Source: Clostridia bacterium
GTDB taxonomy: Bacteria > Bacillota > Clostridia > Oscillospirales > CAG-272
Length of the DNA: 64,000 bases
Assembly (NCBI GenBank): GCA_017502135.1
Contig: JAFVVP010000004.1
Location: 107,290 to 171,289 of the forward strand
Reading direction: 5' to 3'
The notes under the pieces are model-generated. The model was not told the origin of the DNA. It saw only the letters and a list, made by a program, of their open reading frames with translations, and searched no databases. The position numbers and the translations under genes were made by a program. Below are positions 52,959-61,033 of the stretch, in pieces (within the stretch, counting starts at the first letter, position 1; each line of letters begins with the position of its first letter).

Positions 52959-54281
52959 TTAATTCAAGTCTATTCGTTTACTGTTGGCTATTATTGCTTT
53001 CCTTGCAAGGAACTTTATTAGATATACCTCATTTCTCAGATAATCTTCTTCTTTAGTTACTGGCAAGATTTTTTTGTGTATTTCAGACGCCTTATTATGT
53101 ACAATTCTACAACGAATATCGTATATTCTGGCAGCTACCTTTGAGATTATGTTAATTGAATCACCTAGAGGCAATCTTTCGCTAGATAATTTATTCGATT
53201 CTTTGTTGCTATAATATCCTTTCAAATGCTCACTTGAAGTTATATACTCAACAATGTCATCACCAGTCACGATACTTTTTAAAACATTATACAGTTGTTC
53301 TTTTTCGTCGCCTATACTTTCAGCATTTTTGGTAGTGATTGTACTGAGCAATTTTGCCATATATATTTCAGAATCCACACTAAAGTGAGGATCTTTGATA
53401 AGGTTACGTATCCTATTCTTGGCTTCCAAAGTTGAATAAATAGGATAATAATACTCCAAAACCTGATAAAATGCGAAAAATGCAAAAATAGGTGATTCTT
53501 TGTTATTCTGAGCAAACCAATATAGCGAAAGCGGCGTTTTGTCGTATTCATAATTTAAGCCAATGTTTATGGCTTCATCGCTTGGGCGATGTAACATTCT
53601 TCGCCGTATATTTCTTTCGATTCTCGAAATCCTTCGTGGTGCTAATGTAACGGTAAACTCTTGTAAAACATCAAGTTGAAAGAATATCGAATTCGAGACT
53701 TTTTCCAGAAAAAATCTCGCTTGTTCCTCCGTATCAATTGAAATATTCTCAATTTTTAAGGTTATTCTAAACCTTCCGTTATACTGATCAATATTTACAT
53801 GACGTCCCTCTTTGTATGAACTCAAAAAGGCAAATTCTTTAGTGCAAAAACCTACCGAGATTTTGAAGTCATCGTTAGAAAACAACTTTATTTCACTTGG
53901 CTCTTTTTTCCCTAATTCATCAACAGTTTCTTCGATTACATCAAAAATAGGCAGAAATCTTCTTAACATTATTCTTCCGGGGGAAGACATTTTTCCATCT
54001 TGTATCTCGCATTCAATGCATTTTAATTCTTTAGACCAAAAAGCTTCGTAATCACAAATCCCCCTATATTTAGTGAATCGAGTATTCATAATGGCCTCTA
54101 AATTATCATCATCATAAACGCTTATCGTTTCAAAATCTCTTGCAACAGGAAATTGAAACCTAACATACTTAAAATCTTTACCTTCATAGTCTGTATCATT
54201 AAAAAGTTCGTTTTGTATATTGTTTTCATCCAAAAATGATTTGAATTGTTCAATCGTGCAACTTTTTTCATCTTTTTTCAT
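52959..54281 (-). CDS. HEPN-domain protein (ApeA-like, putative defence RNase)
   Basis: A 440-residue protein; ATG at 54281 has GGAAGGAG 8 bases upstream. The N-terminal two thirds form a beta-rich domain (for example FKYVRFQFPVARDFETISVYDDD and ITLKIENISIDTEEQARFFLEKVS). The C-terminal third is helical and holds RCRIVH (R-X4-H) in YDIRCRIVHNKAS, the active-site pattern of HEPN ribonucleases. ApeA-type Abi proteins share this order. It has its own promoter and lies next to the attachment site, as cargo. The phage-defence role is inference. Confidence 0.6.
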   Translation of the reverse strand: MKKDEKSCTIEQFKSFLDENNIQNELFNDTDYEGKDFKYVRFQFPVARDFETISVYDDDNLEAIMNTRFTKYRGICDYEAFWSKELKCIECEIQDGKMSSPGRIMLRRFLPIFDVIEETVDELGKKEPSEIKLFSNDDFKISVGFCTKEFAFLSSYKEGRHVNIDQYNGRFRITLKIENISIDTEEQARFFLEKVSNSIFFQLDVLQEFTVTLAPRRISRIERNIRRRMLHRPSDEAINIGLNYEYDKTPLSLYWFAQNNKESPIFAFFAFYQVLEYYYPIYSTLEAKNRIRNLIKDPHFSVDSEIYMAKLLSTITTKNAESIGDEKEQLYNVLKSIVTGDDIVEYITSSEHLKGYYSNKESNKLSSERLPLGDSINIISKVAARIYDIRCRIVHNKASEIHKKILPVTKEEDYLRNEVYLIKFLARKAIIANSKRIDLN

Positions 54282-54308
54282 ACCTATCACTCCTTCCTTG
54301 ACAAAAAT

Positions 54309-54337
54309 ATTATAACATAAATTATCGGCTATTTCAA
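54309..54337 (-). promoter_or_regulatory. Promoter of the HEPN gene
   Basis: On the minus strand TTGAAA (54337-54332) and TATAAT (54314-54309) have a 17-base spacer. Confidence 0.75.
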
Positions 54338-54355
54338 TGGCTCACATCAAGATAA

Positions 54356-54390
54356 AGCAACACCGCCACGAATTTTGTGGTGGTGTTGCT
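54356..54390 (-). terminator. Terminator after the first integrase gene
   Basis: Fourteen-base arms AGCAACACCGCCAC/GTGGTGGTGTTGCT (one G-T pair), then TTTAT on the minus strand; 11 bases past the stop. Confidence 0.75.
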
Positions 54391-54400
54391 GTTTCGCGCC

Positions 54401-55855
54401 TTATTCCTCTTTGAGTCGTTCCTTCTCTTCCGCAATCTCTGCTTTTACTCTTTCGATCATCTCGGCGAGTTTGATTTCGCATTGCTCTTTTGTTTCGGCG
54501 TAGACGTTGAATTTCTTTCGCTTGCCGCTGGGTAGTCTTGGGAAGAAGCTGCCTTCCCACAGGTTGTCGTTAATCTGATACAGGCATCCCGTGCCGGATT
54601 TGCGTATCTTCCTCGGGATCGGCTCAGGATGAGGCTCTGTGGGCGCACACGGGGCGTTTACGGGCGGTTTTGCCACATCCTCGGGTGTTTGTTCTGCCAC
54701 GGGCATCGGCGCGTTTGTGCCGCCGATCTTGCGGTCAATGCTCACCGCCGCCTGCATCTGCATCGTGTCGGTCATGTGGCTGTAGATATCCAGCGTGGTC
54801 GCCGCTGACACGTGACCTATGGTTGCCGACAAGGTTTTTACGTCCATGCCGTTTTCCAGTGCCATGGTTGCGAAGGTGTGGCGCAGATCGTGAAACCGCA
54901 CGTGCTTGCATCCCGCCCGTTTGAGAAGTATCGACAGAATGTCGCCAACGGACGTGGGATACCTCGGTACGTCGGGATTTTGCGGCGACGGGAACATCCA
55001 TCGAGAATTGACTGTTTCTTTATACTTTCTCAGCACTTCCACCAGCGACGGCGGCAGTACCACCGTGCGGATGGAGCTTTTTGTTTTTGGAACGGAGATC
55101 TCGATCTTGCCGTTCACCGCACACGCCTGGCGGACGATGTGAAGCTCGCCCGTTTGGAAGTTGAGGTCATCCCATTGCAGTCCCATCAGCTCCCCTCGGC
55201 GCATTCCCGTGCCGAGTTCCAACAGGAACAGTTCATAGTATCCGTCCTCTTTGGCCTGGGCGAGGAATCGTTGCAGTTCATCCTTGGTCAGCACCTGCAT
55301 CTCCCGCGCCTTCTTGGGCGGCAGTTTACATCCGATGGCAGGATTGATTCGTATCAGTCCTTCTGCTACCGCTTTTTCCAATGCCATTCTGCAACTTGCG
55401 TGGCAAGCGCGCACCATGCGATCGGACAGTCCCGTTCCGTATTTTTCAACGTACTGCTTTCGCCCGTTTCGCTTCAGCCGTGCGTAGAACTGTTGCAGGT
55501 CGTTCTGCGTCAGTTTGTTCAGCGGGATCTTGCCGATCTCGGGGATGATGTGGTCGTATATTCGGTTTTCGTAATTGGCCTGCGTCAGCGGTCGGATCGC
55601 AGGCTTGGAGTAGTTTTCGTACCAAAATTCCATCCAATCGCCAAACAGCATATCCGGCTTGCACCGCGTGCTGGGCGGTCGGTATTCCTCTTTCAGCTTT
55701 TCAAGCTTCTCGGCACACTCGGTCTTGGTATGCGCGAGGACGTTTTTGGTGATCGGTAATCCTTTGTCATCGTAACCGACCACCACTCGGCCTTCCCACC
55801 GTCCGTCCTTGCGTTGCCGTAAAGTTCCTTTTCCGTTTTGTCTGCGTTTTGCCAT
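54401..55855 (-). CDS. Tyrosine recombinase with N- and C-terminal arm-binding domains
   Basis: A 484-residue integrase. AP2-like arm DNA-binding domain at about 5-58, SAM-like core-binding domain about 65-165, catalytic domain about 170-385 with Arg in GTGMRRGELMGLQW, HDLRHTFAT (HxxR), IGHVSAATTLDIYSH (His and nucleophile Tyr). Unusually, after a Pro-rich linker a second AP2-like copy (SGTGCLYQINDNLWEGSFFP...YAETKEQCEIKLAEM) forms the C-terminus, about 430-470. It ends just before the second recombinase's stop-to-start interval of 4 bases upstream, so both genes are probably co-transcribed. Confidence 0.88.
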   Translation of the reverse strand: MAKRRQNGKGTLRQRKDGRWEGRVVVGYDDKGLPITKNVLAHTKTECAEKLEKLKEEYRPPSTRCKPDMLFGDWMEFWYENYSKPAIRPLTQANYENRIYDHIIPEIGKIPLNKLTQNDLQQFYARLKRNGRKQYVEKYGTGLSDRMVRACHASCRMALEKAVAEGLIRINPAIGCKLPPKKAREMQVLTKDELQRFLAQAKEDGYYELFLLELGTGMRRGELMGLQWDDLNFQTGELHIVRQACAVNGKIEISVPKTKSSIRTVVLPPSLVEVLRKYKETVNSRWMFPSPQNPDVPRYPTSVGDILSILLKRAGCKHVRFHDLRHTFATMALENGMDVKTLSATIGHVSAATTLDIYSHMTDTMQMQAAVSIDRKIGGTNAPMPVAEQTPEDVAKPPVNAPCAPTEPHPEPIPRKIRKSGTGCLYQINDNLWEGSFFPRLPSGKRKKFNVYAETKEQCEIKLAEMIERVKAEIAEEKERLKEE

Positions 55856-55859
55856 TTTA

Positions 55860-57020
55860 TCACTCCTTTATGATGAGGTCTTCCATGAATCCACCGACGA
55901 TGCCCGATGCGCGCTTTTGCATATCGGTGGTCACGTGGGTGTAGGTGTCCAGCGTGAAGCTGGCGTTGGTGTGTCCGAGGATTCGGGACAGTGTTTTGGC
56001 ATCCACGCCGCCCGTCAGCGCGTGGGTGGCGAAGGTGTGGCGTAGATCGTGGAAGCGTATCAACGGCAGTCCCGCTTGCTTAAGCAAGGTTTTCATTCGG
56101 TGGTAGGGATACTCAGGATTCATCGCTTCCTCGGGCCTGTAGATATTCGGGAAGATCCATTCGCTCATTGCCGTTTTCTTTCGCTCTCGCAGTATCTCGG
56201 CCGTGCTCGGCGGGAGCAGAATGTTGCGCATTCCCGTTTCGGTTTTGGTATCGCCCCAGGTCACACCGCCGCCTTTCTTTCTCTTCACCGTCCGCGAGAT
56301 CTTCAACCATCCCGTCGCTTCATCGAAGTCCGACCACCGCAATCCGCAAATTTCTCCGAGCCGCTGTCCCGTGGTCAGTTCGGTGTAGAAGAAGTCGCGC
56401 CATACCTCATCCTGCATCGCGATGCGCATAAACTTTTCAAGCTGTGCTTCGGTGAGTATCTGCTTGGGCGCGTAATCGTTTTTCGGGATGGTGGTGCCGT
56501 CGGTGGGGTTCTTAACGATGAGCCGTTCTCTCACCGCCGCGTCCATGGCTTCGTGGAGCATCATGTGAACACTGCGCACCGTGCTGTCGGCAAGCTCGTG
56601 TCCGCGAAGAGGATGCGCCTCTCGCCGACCGCTCTTTTTGATTTTGTTATACATTCTCTGCACGTCGGCGGTGGTGATGAACGCCACCGGCTTATCGCCG
56701 AGGTAAGGTTTTACGTGTGTGCGGATCATCGAAGCGTAACTGTCCCAGGTGCTCTCGCGGATGGTGAAGATCATATACTCGTTCATCCATTGGTCGAGCC
56801 ATTCGCTGAGAGTCATCTTGCTGTCCTCGGTCAGCTCCACACCGCGGTAGTCCTCGATGCGCTGATGCAGTTTATCGAGAGTCTCCTTTTGCGTCTTGCC
56901 GTAGACGTAACGGAAGATCGGCTTGCCGTCGCTCTTGTGACCGACGGTGATGCGTCCTTCCCATTGACCGCGTTTCTTCTGCCGAACCATTCCGTCACCC
57001 GCAGGTCTTCTGTTTGCCAT
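55860..57020 (-). CDS. Second tyrosine recombinase/integrase
   Basis: A 386-residue integrase of the Tn916-Int-like layout: AP2-like domain 5-60 (GDGMVRQKKRGQWEGRITVGHK), core-binding domain 65-165, catalytic domain with Arg in TGQRLGEICGLRW, HDLRHTFATHAL, and LGHTNASFTLDTYTHV. It is distantly related to the 54401 protein. It lacks the C-terminal second AP2 copy. Which of the two moves the element is not determinable. Confidence 0.9.
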   Translation of the reverse strand: MANRRPAGDGMVRQKKRGQWEGRITVGHKSDGKPIFRYVYGKTQKETLDKLHQRIEDYRGVELTEDSKMTLSEWLDQWMNEYMIFTIRESTWDSYASMIRTHVKPYLGDKPVAFITTADVQRMYNKIKKSGRREAHPLRGHELADSTVRSVHMMLHEAMDAAVRERLIVKNPTDGTTIPKNDYAPKQILTEAQLEKFMRIAMQDEVWRDFFYTELTTGQRLGEICGLRWSDFDEATGWLKISRTVKRKKGGGVTWGDTKTETGMRNILLPPSTAEILRERKKTAMSEWIFPNIYRPEEAMNPEYPYHRMKTLLKQAGLPLIRFHDLRHTFATHALTGGVDAKTLSRILGHTNASFTLDTYTHVTTDMQKRASGIVGGFMEDLIIKE

Positions 57021-57174
57021 ACTTTAAGTTCTCTCCTTTCTTAGGAAAATCCGAAAGGATTTTTGGGGCGTGAACAACGCGAGCTTCGATATCCGCCGTG
57101 CTTTGGTTCACGCCGCACTCCTTTCCTTGTCAGCACAACAACATACCACAACTCTTTTGGAATATCCAGCGACT

Positions 57175-57627
57175 TTAGAAATCTTCTTCATCTTCTGTCG
57201 GCAGAACAGTTTCGATTTGATTCTTTGTGTAGTAGCCTGCGAGAATCTGTTCCAGCGGAATCTTACCGCGCAATCGGCGTACGTTTTTGCACGCCTCCCA
57301 CATCATATCGTGCACGTCCGTGTAGCTGTAACCGTAGTGCTCTGCCATCATTCTTGAGATGATCTCTTGGTGAACCGCATAGCGATGCAGACCTTTGGAC
57401 ACCGCTCTTTTGATTTCTTCTACGTATTCTGTCATGGCTTCAGCGAACTTCTCACCGAGGATGTCCTTGTGTTTATTGGTCACCTCATCTGCAATCGCAT
57501 CATTCAGCAGTGCCGAATAAAACTGATTCCGCGAACGGTAACCGCGCTCTTTCATAATTTTGTCTGCCGTTTCCACTAAATCTCTGTCTAGAAACAGGCT
57601 GACTCGTATTTTCTCTTTCGATTCCAT
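57175..57627 (-). CDS. Ribbon-helix-helix (CopG-like) element protein
   Basis: A 150-residue protein; the start MESKEKIR follows GGAGGT. Residues 5-45 (KIRVSLFLDRDLVETADKIMKERGYRSRNQFYSALLNDAI) fit a ribbon-helix-helix DNA-binding fold. The remainder is helical with no known motif. Such proteins in Clostridial elements act as repressors or as accessory relaxosome/partition factors. It lies between the integrases and the winged-helix replication-type gene. Confidence 0.6.
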   Translation of the reverse strand: MESKEKIRVSLFLDRDLVETADKIMKERGYRSRNQFYSALLNDAIADEVTNKHKDILGEKFAEAMTEYVEEIKRAVSKGLHRYAVHQEIISRMMAEHYGYSYTDVHDMMWEACKNVRRLRGKIPLEQILAGYYTKNQIETVLPTEDEEDF

Positions 57628-57679
57628 ATTTACCTCCGTTTTTCGTAATACACCACGGCACAGCGCCGTAGAAAAGCCT

Positions 57680-58312
57680 TTATTCATCGCGTTTTTTGAT
57701 GTTGTGCGCTCCTGGAATTACACCAAACCCGTATTTACGACCCACACTTTGGCGCCGTAGTTTTTTCGCCATCCAAACGCTCACAAATGCCGTAAACACG
57801 GGCTTTTTCGGTCGGCGTTGCCGTCCGATGTGAGGTGCATAGGTGGCGGTCACGCCACCTATGCTTTCTCCTGCTTTTTTTCTCGACCCTTGAATTCGGT
57901 CGAATTTTTCCAACTTTTCGAGCGCCTTTTGGCGGTACATCTCTGCTTCAAAGTGCGTCAGTTGCCTTTGAAAGCGGTACTCCACTGCCTCCTGGATCGG
58001 GCGAATGGTATAGAGCAAGGTTCCGTTATGCTTTTGTCCTTTCTTCGTGATGACGGTGGTCGGCTCGGTAGTGATGAGTTGCTTTGCCACCAGTCCGTCG
58101 ATATGCTTTTTCACAGTGTTCTTGCTCAGCCCCACCGCCGTGCCGATTGTCTTGTAGCTCGGGTGGCATTGAAACGTTTTCCTATCCTCGCAGAACATCA
58201 GGTAAGCGTACACTGCGATCTCACCCGCCGAGAGATCCAAACAAAAGATTTCGTTCGGCAGAGGAAAATAATTTTTCACTGCGTCACGCTTTGGATATCG
58301 GTTATACTTCAT
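57680..58312 (-). CDS. Winged-helix protein, replication-initiator-like
   Basis: A 210-residue protein. Residues 15-100 form a helix-turn-helix module (NEIFCLDLSAGEIAVYAYLMFCEDRKT...KTIGTAVGLSKNTVKKHIDGLVAKQLI), the pattern of RepA_N/replication-type and conjugative-element regulators. The C-terminal half is basic. It is transcribed between the excisionase-like gene and the RHH gene. It could bind the iteron-like array 300 bases upstream, but that is inference. Confidence 0.55.
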   Translation of the reverse strand: MKYNRYPKRDAVKNYFPLPNEIFCLDLSAGEIAVYAYLMFCEDRKTFQCHPSYKTIGTAVGLSKNTVKKHIDGLVAKQLITTEPTTVITKKGQKHNGTLLYTIRPIQEAVEYRFQRQLTHFEAEMYRQKALEKLEKFDRIQGSRKKAGESIGGVTATYAPHIGRQRRPKKPVFTAFVSVWMAKKLRRQSVGRKYGFGVIPGAHNIKKRDE

Positions 58313-58345
58313 ACGACATCACCGCAATCTTTTTTCATTCCTCCT

Positions 58346-58549
58346 TCACTTTGAGAAGTGGCTGTCCACCCACTCTCTGAATTTTTCTTTCGGCACGATC
58401 AAGCGATTGCCCACACGAATGACCGGGAATCCTTTCTCGTGCATCAGCTCGTAGGCAGACGACGGTGCCACGCCAAGCACCTTGGCGATGAGTTCCGTAT
58501 TGAGAAACAGCGGAAGGTCATCGTAGCTTTGGTAGATTGATTTTTTCAT
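58346..58549 (-). CDS. Excisionase-like helix-turn-helix protein
   Basis: A 67-residue MerR/Xis-type DNA-binding protein: FLNTELIAKVLGVAPSSAYELMHEKGFPVIRVGNRLIVPKEKFREWV is a typical excisionase/AlpA helix-turn-helix with wing. Such proteins set recombination direction or activate element genes. Start ATG behind AGGAGG. Confidence 0.75.
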   Translation of the reverse strand: MKKSIYQSYDDLPLFLNTELIAKVLGVAPSSAYELMHEKGFPVIRVGNRLIVPKEKFREWVDSHFSK

Positions 58550-58613
58550 TTTGTTTACCTCCTGAAAGATTTTTTAGGCTTGCGCCTATGTATGGATGGC
58601 GTTTGAAAATGAT

Positions 58614-59096
58614 CCCCCCACTTCCCATGCCGAAAAAACAACACGGTTGCACACCCTCTGGAAAAAATTCTCTTACTCTATAGCCGTCGGGAGACGGTAG
58701 AATATTAGATGCGGAATTGTTTTTTCAAAAAAGTTCTCTCACTTTCCATGGGACTTCGGACAGTTATCTATGCACAAAAATTCATCCCCTTACTTTTCAA
58801 GCCGAAAAAATGTACCGCCTACAACCAAAAAACATTCCCCTCACTTTTCATGGGACTTCAGCTAACGATTGAGCGAAAAAATTTTATTCCCTCACTAGTC
58901 CAAAGGAAAAATTCATATAGTTGAACACCCGAAATCTTGATTGTTTACAAAAAATTAATACACCCCTCTACTTTTACATAGGAATTTACAAACCATCCTA
59001 CAACCACATTTTAAAAAGTTGCTTCAATAGTCCAAGGGAAAATATCAAACGATTGAGTGGAAAAATATTTATCCCTCTACTTATACAAGGGAAAAA
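58614..59096. repeat. Iteron-like array of degenerate repeats
   Basis: Nine related units have a core close to TCCCCTCACTTTTCATGGGA preceded by an A-rich tract. They start near 58615, 58670, 58735, 58784, 58834, 58886, 58960, 59021 and 59069, mostly 48-65 bases apart. No credible gene lies in 58550-59391. The position upstream of the excisionase/replication-type genes suggests an origin, plasmid-like incompatibility region or multi-site regulator platform. Confidence 0.65.
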
Positions 59097-59359
59097 TCGG
59101 GCACCTCTATGCGCAAGCAAAACAAAAAAAGACCTACACATCCACGCACAACGAAACGAGGGGTGCAGTCTGCATCCCGATCAGTTCGTATTGTGCATGT
59201 ATGTATAAGTCTTTGAATTGCCCCTTTTGTATTTCAGATTTATGCCACGGCCTCGTGGGTGCTCTATCTTAACACAGAAAAATTTATTTGTACAGTCAGA
59301 ATGAAAAAATTACTTTTTCTTTGTCTACTGTGGAGCAGTTTTTAATCCGTGAAAAAGGC

Positions 59360-59386
59360 AACGCCACCGGAATTTCCGATGGCGTT
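59360..59386 (-). terminator. Terminator of the TipA-type regulator gene
   Basis: Thirteen-base arms AACGCCACCGGAA/TTCCGATGGCGTT (one G-T) with a T run on the minus strand. Confidence 0.8.
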
Positions 59387-59391
59387 TAAGA

Positions 59392-60132
59392 TTATTTCTT
59401 GCAATAGATTTTGATGGCTTCAGCAACGAATTCCGCAGTACATTCACCGTTTTTATCAATGTTTTTCTTGAATCGCTCGTCGCAGGCGTACATCTGACCG
59501 AGCCCTGCGAGGATGTCATTGGTGCAATGATAAAAATTCGCCGTGATATAGTCTTGCAACTTTTTGACCAAGCTTTGTGCCGTTTCGCTGTCGGAACTAT
59601 TGCCGCAGTTCTTGCACTCGGCAAATTCAGCAAAGACACCATTCATTCCGGCGAGAACGTCGTTCCATTTGTCTTTGGAGTAGCCGGCAGTCTTTGCCTG
59701 GCTCTCCCTGTAGGCGTCCGTATCGCCCCAACGTTGCTTTGCCTCGTCCTCGTATTGTTGACGGGCGGTTTCGTATTCGCTGTTGTCAAATGCGCTCATT
59801 GTGATCTCTCCTTTTTCTGCTTGTTCCAGAGCTGCGATCAGCCGTTCCAGACGATCTTTCTTTAGTGTCAGCAACCTCTTCTGCTCCGTAAGTGCTTTTT
59901 GTTTATCGTAGTTCGGCGAGGCGAGGATCTCCGCAATGCTTTTCAAAGAAAAATCCAGCTCACGGTAAAACAAGATCTCCTGCATTCGTTCCAAGGATGC
60001 CTCGTCGTAAAACCGATAGCCATTTTGCTGGTCAACAAAACTCGGCTTCAGCAAACCGATTTCATCGTAATAATGCAGTGTGCGCACGCTGACACCGGTG
60101 AGCTCGGCAAATTCTTTGATCTGTAGTTTCAT
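59392..60132 (-). CDS. MerR-family regulator with TipAS-type ligand domain
   Basis: A 246-residue regulator; the start MKLQIKEFAELTGV has GGTGA upstream. MerR winged helix (1-70: TGVSVRTLHYYDEIGLLKPSFVDQQNGYRFYDEA), dimerisation helix (70-115), then a TipAS-like antibiotic-recognition domain (about 120-246: RWGDTDAYRESQAKTAGYSKDKW, FYHCTNDILAGLGQMYACDERFKKNIDK). Relatives bind thiopeptides or other drugs and activate resistance genes. No efflux gene is adjacent, so the target may be only itself or distant. Confidence 0.9.
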   Translation of the reverse strand: MKLQIKEFAELTGVSVRTLHYYDEIGLLKPSFVDQQNGYRFYDEASLERMQEILFYRELDFSLKSIAEILASPNYDKQKALTEQKRLLTLKKDRLERLIAALEQAEKGEITMSAFDNSEYETARQQYEDEAKQRWGDTDAYRESQAKTAGYSKDKWNDVLAGMNGVFAEFAECKNCGNSSDSETAQSLVKKLQDYITANFYHCTNDILAGLGQMYACDERFKKNIDKNGECTAEFVAEAIKIYCKK

Positions 60133-60150
60133 ATCTTCACCTCGGCTATG

Positions 60151-60181
60151 AGTATACACTATAACGTTACGTCAGAGTCAA
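60151..60181 (-). promoter_or_regulatory. MerR-type promoter with 19-bp spacer
   Basis: On the minus strand TTGACT (60181-60176) and TATACT (60156-60151) are separated by 19 bases holding an imperfect dyad (arms ACTCTGACGT and ACGTTATAGT), the hallmark of promoters twisted open by MerR-family activators. It implies autoregulation. Confidence 0.8.
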
Positions 60182-60250
60182 TACTATTTTACAATATTTT
60201 TTGCAAAAGGTAAAGGGCGCGGCACTGGGCCGCACCCACGGCAGAAGAGG

Positions 60251-60541
60251 TTAGATTTCTTCCACCGTTTCCATACCGTCCATGACCTCAACCATGATTC
60301 TTATCGCCAGGATGAACCCGTCGCTGAATGCCTGGCGAGCCGTGAGGTCACAGATCTCACTTTGGCAGTCCTTGAACTTCTCGAAATTTTCTTTCTGCTG
60401 TTCGGTGAGTGTGGACATGAGGCTTTCCTCGTTTTTGCAGATAAGCTTCACCAGCTTGTCCATTCGCGATCCGCGCTTCATATCACGTTCGCATGGGCTG
60501 ATGTTGCCGTAGTACAGATCTTCAAGCGTTGTCATGTTCAT
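60251..60541 (-). CDS. Small element protein, DUF6809-like
   Basis: A 96-residue helical protein starting MNMTTLEDLYYGNISPCERDMKRGS, a pattern widespread in small proteins of Bacillota mobile elements (DUF6809-like); a second ATG two codons later has the better SD spacing. The function is unknown. It overlaps the end of the upstream small gene by 20 bases. Confidence 0.65.
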   Translation of the reverse strand: MNMTTLEDLYYGNISPCERDMKRGSRMDKLVKLICKNEESLMSTLTEQQKENFEKFKDCQSEICDLTARQAFSDGFILAIRIMVEVMDGMETVEEI

Positions 60542-60773
60542 CCCACCTCACATAAGAAGAGGACGACTCAGCATCGGTCATTCCCGATATCGAGTCGCCC
60601 TCTAATTTCATTTTGTCCGCTGCAATCAGCGCATGCTTGACGATCAGCATCTCCACCCACGTCCGCTCGTCGTACTCTGCCGGACGGCCATCCTTGAGAT
60701 ACTCCGCCATCGCCGCGCTCATCACGCCGTACTTTTCGCCTCTGTAAACTTCTTCAATCGTTATTCGTGCCAT
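60522..60773 (-). CDS. Small element protein of unknown function
   Basis: An 83-residue protein; MARITIEEVYRGEKYGVM is preceded by GGAGGT, whereas the longer frame lacks one. Acidic C-terminus. It pairs with the DUF6809-like gene by overlap. It is probably accessory to the mobile element. No motif recognised. Confidence 0.55.
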   Translation of the reverse strand: MARITIEEVYRGEKYGVMSAAMAEYLKDGRPAEYDERTWVEMLIVKHALIAADKMKLEGDSISGMTDAESSSSYVRWDEHDNA

Positions 60774-60998
60774 ATTCGCACCTCCTTTGCAGTACACAAC
60801 AGTACCACAGGAGTTTGCGAAAGTCCAGAGAAAATCGAGAAAAAGACATTCCACAATTCTAACAAATTAAAAAGATCGAGTAATCGTCTATGCATTTATG
60901 TGCAACGTATCGATTGGGCGTCTTGATATTTTATCTGGGTTCCATTTCAGATAGTAAGAACTTCTTAACATCGGACGGTTTGAGACCTTTTGTTGCAC

Positions 60999-61030
60999 GA
61001 AAGCCTCCGGGAATGTTCCCAGAGGCTTTC
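60999..61030 (-). terminator. Hairpin at the end of the nuclease/ATPase operon
   Basis: Arms GAAAGCCTC/GAGGCTTTC with a partly paired loop, immediately after the nuclease stop; only a weak T run. Confidence 0.6.
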
Positions 61031-61033
61031 AAA

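Noticed and set aside
58709-59272. Short plus-strand frames in the repeat array
   Set aside because: Their sequence is generated by the iteron-like repeats, with no SD and no similarity to known proteins.
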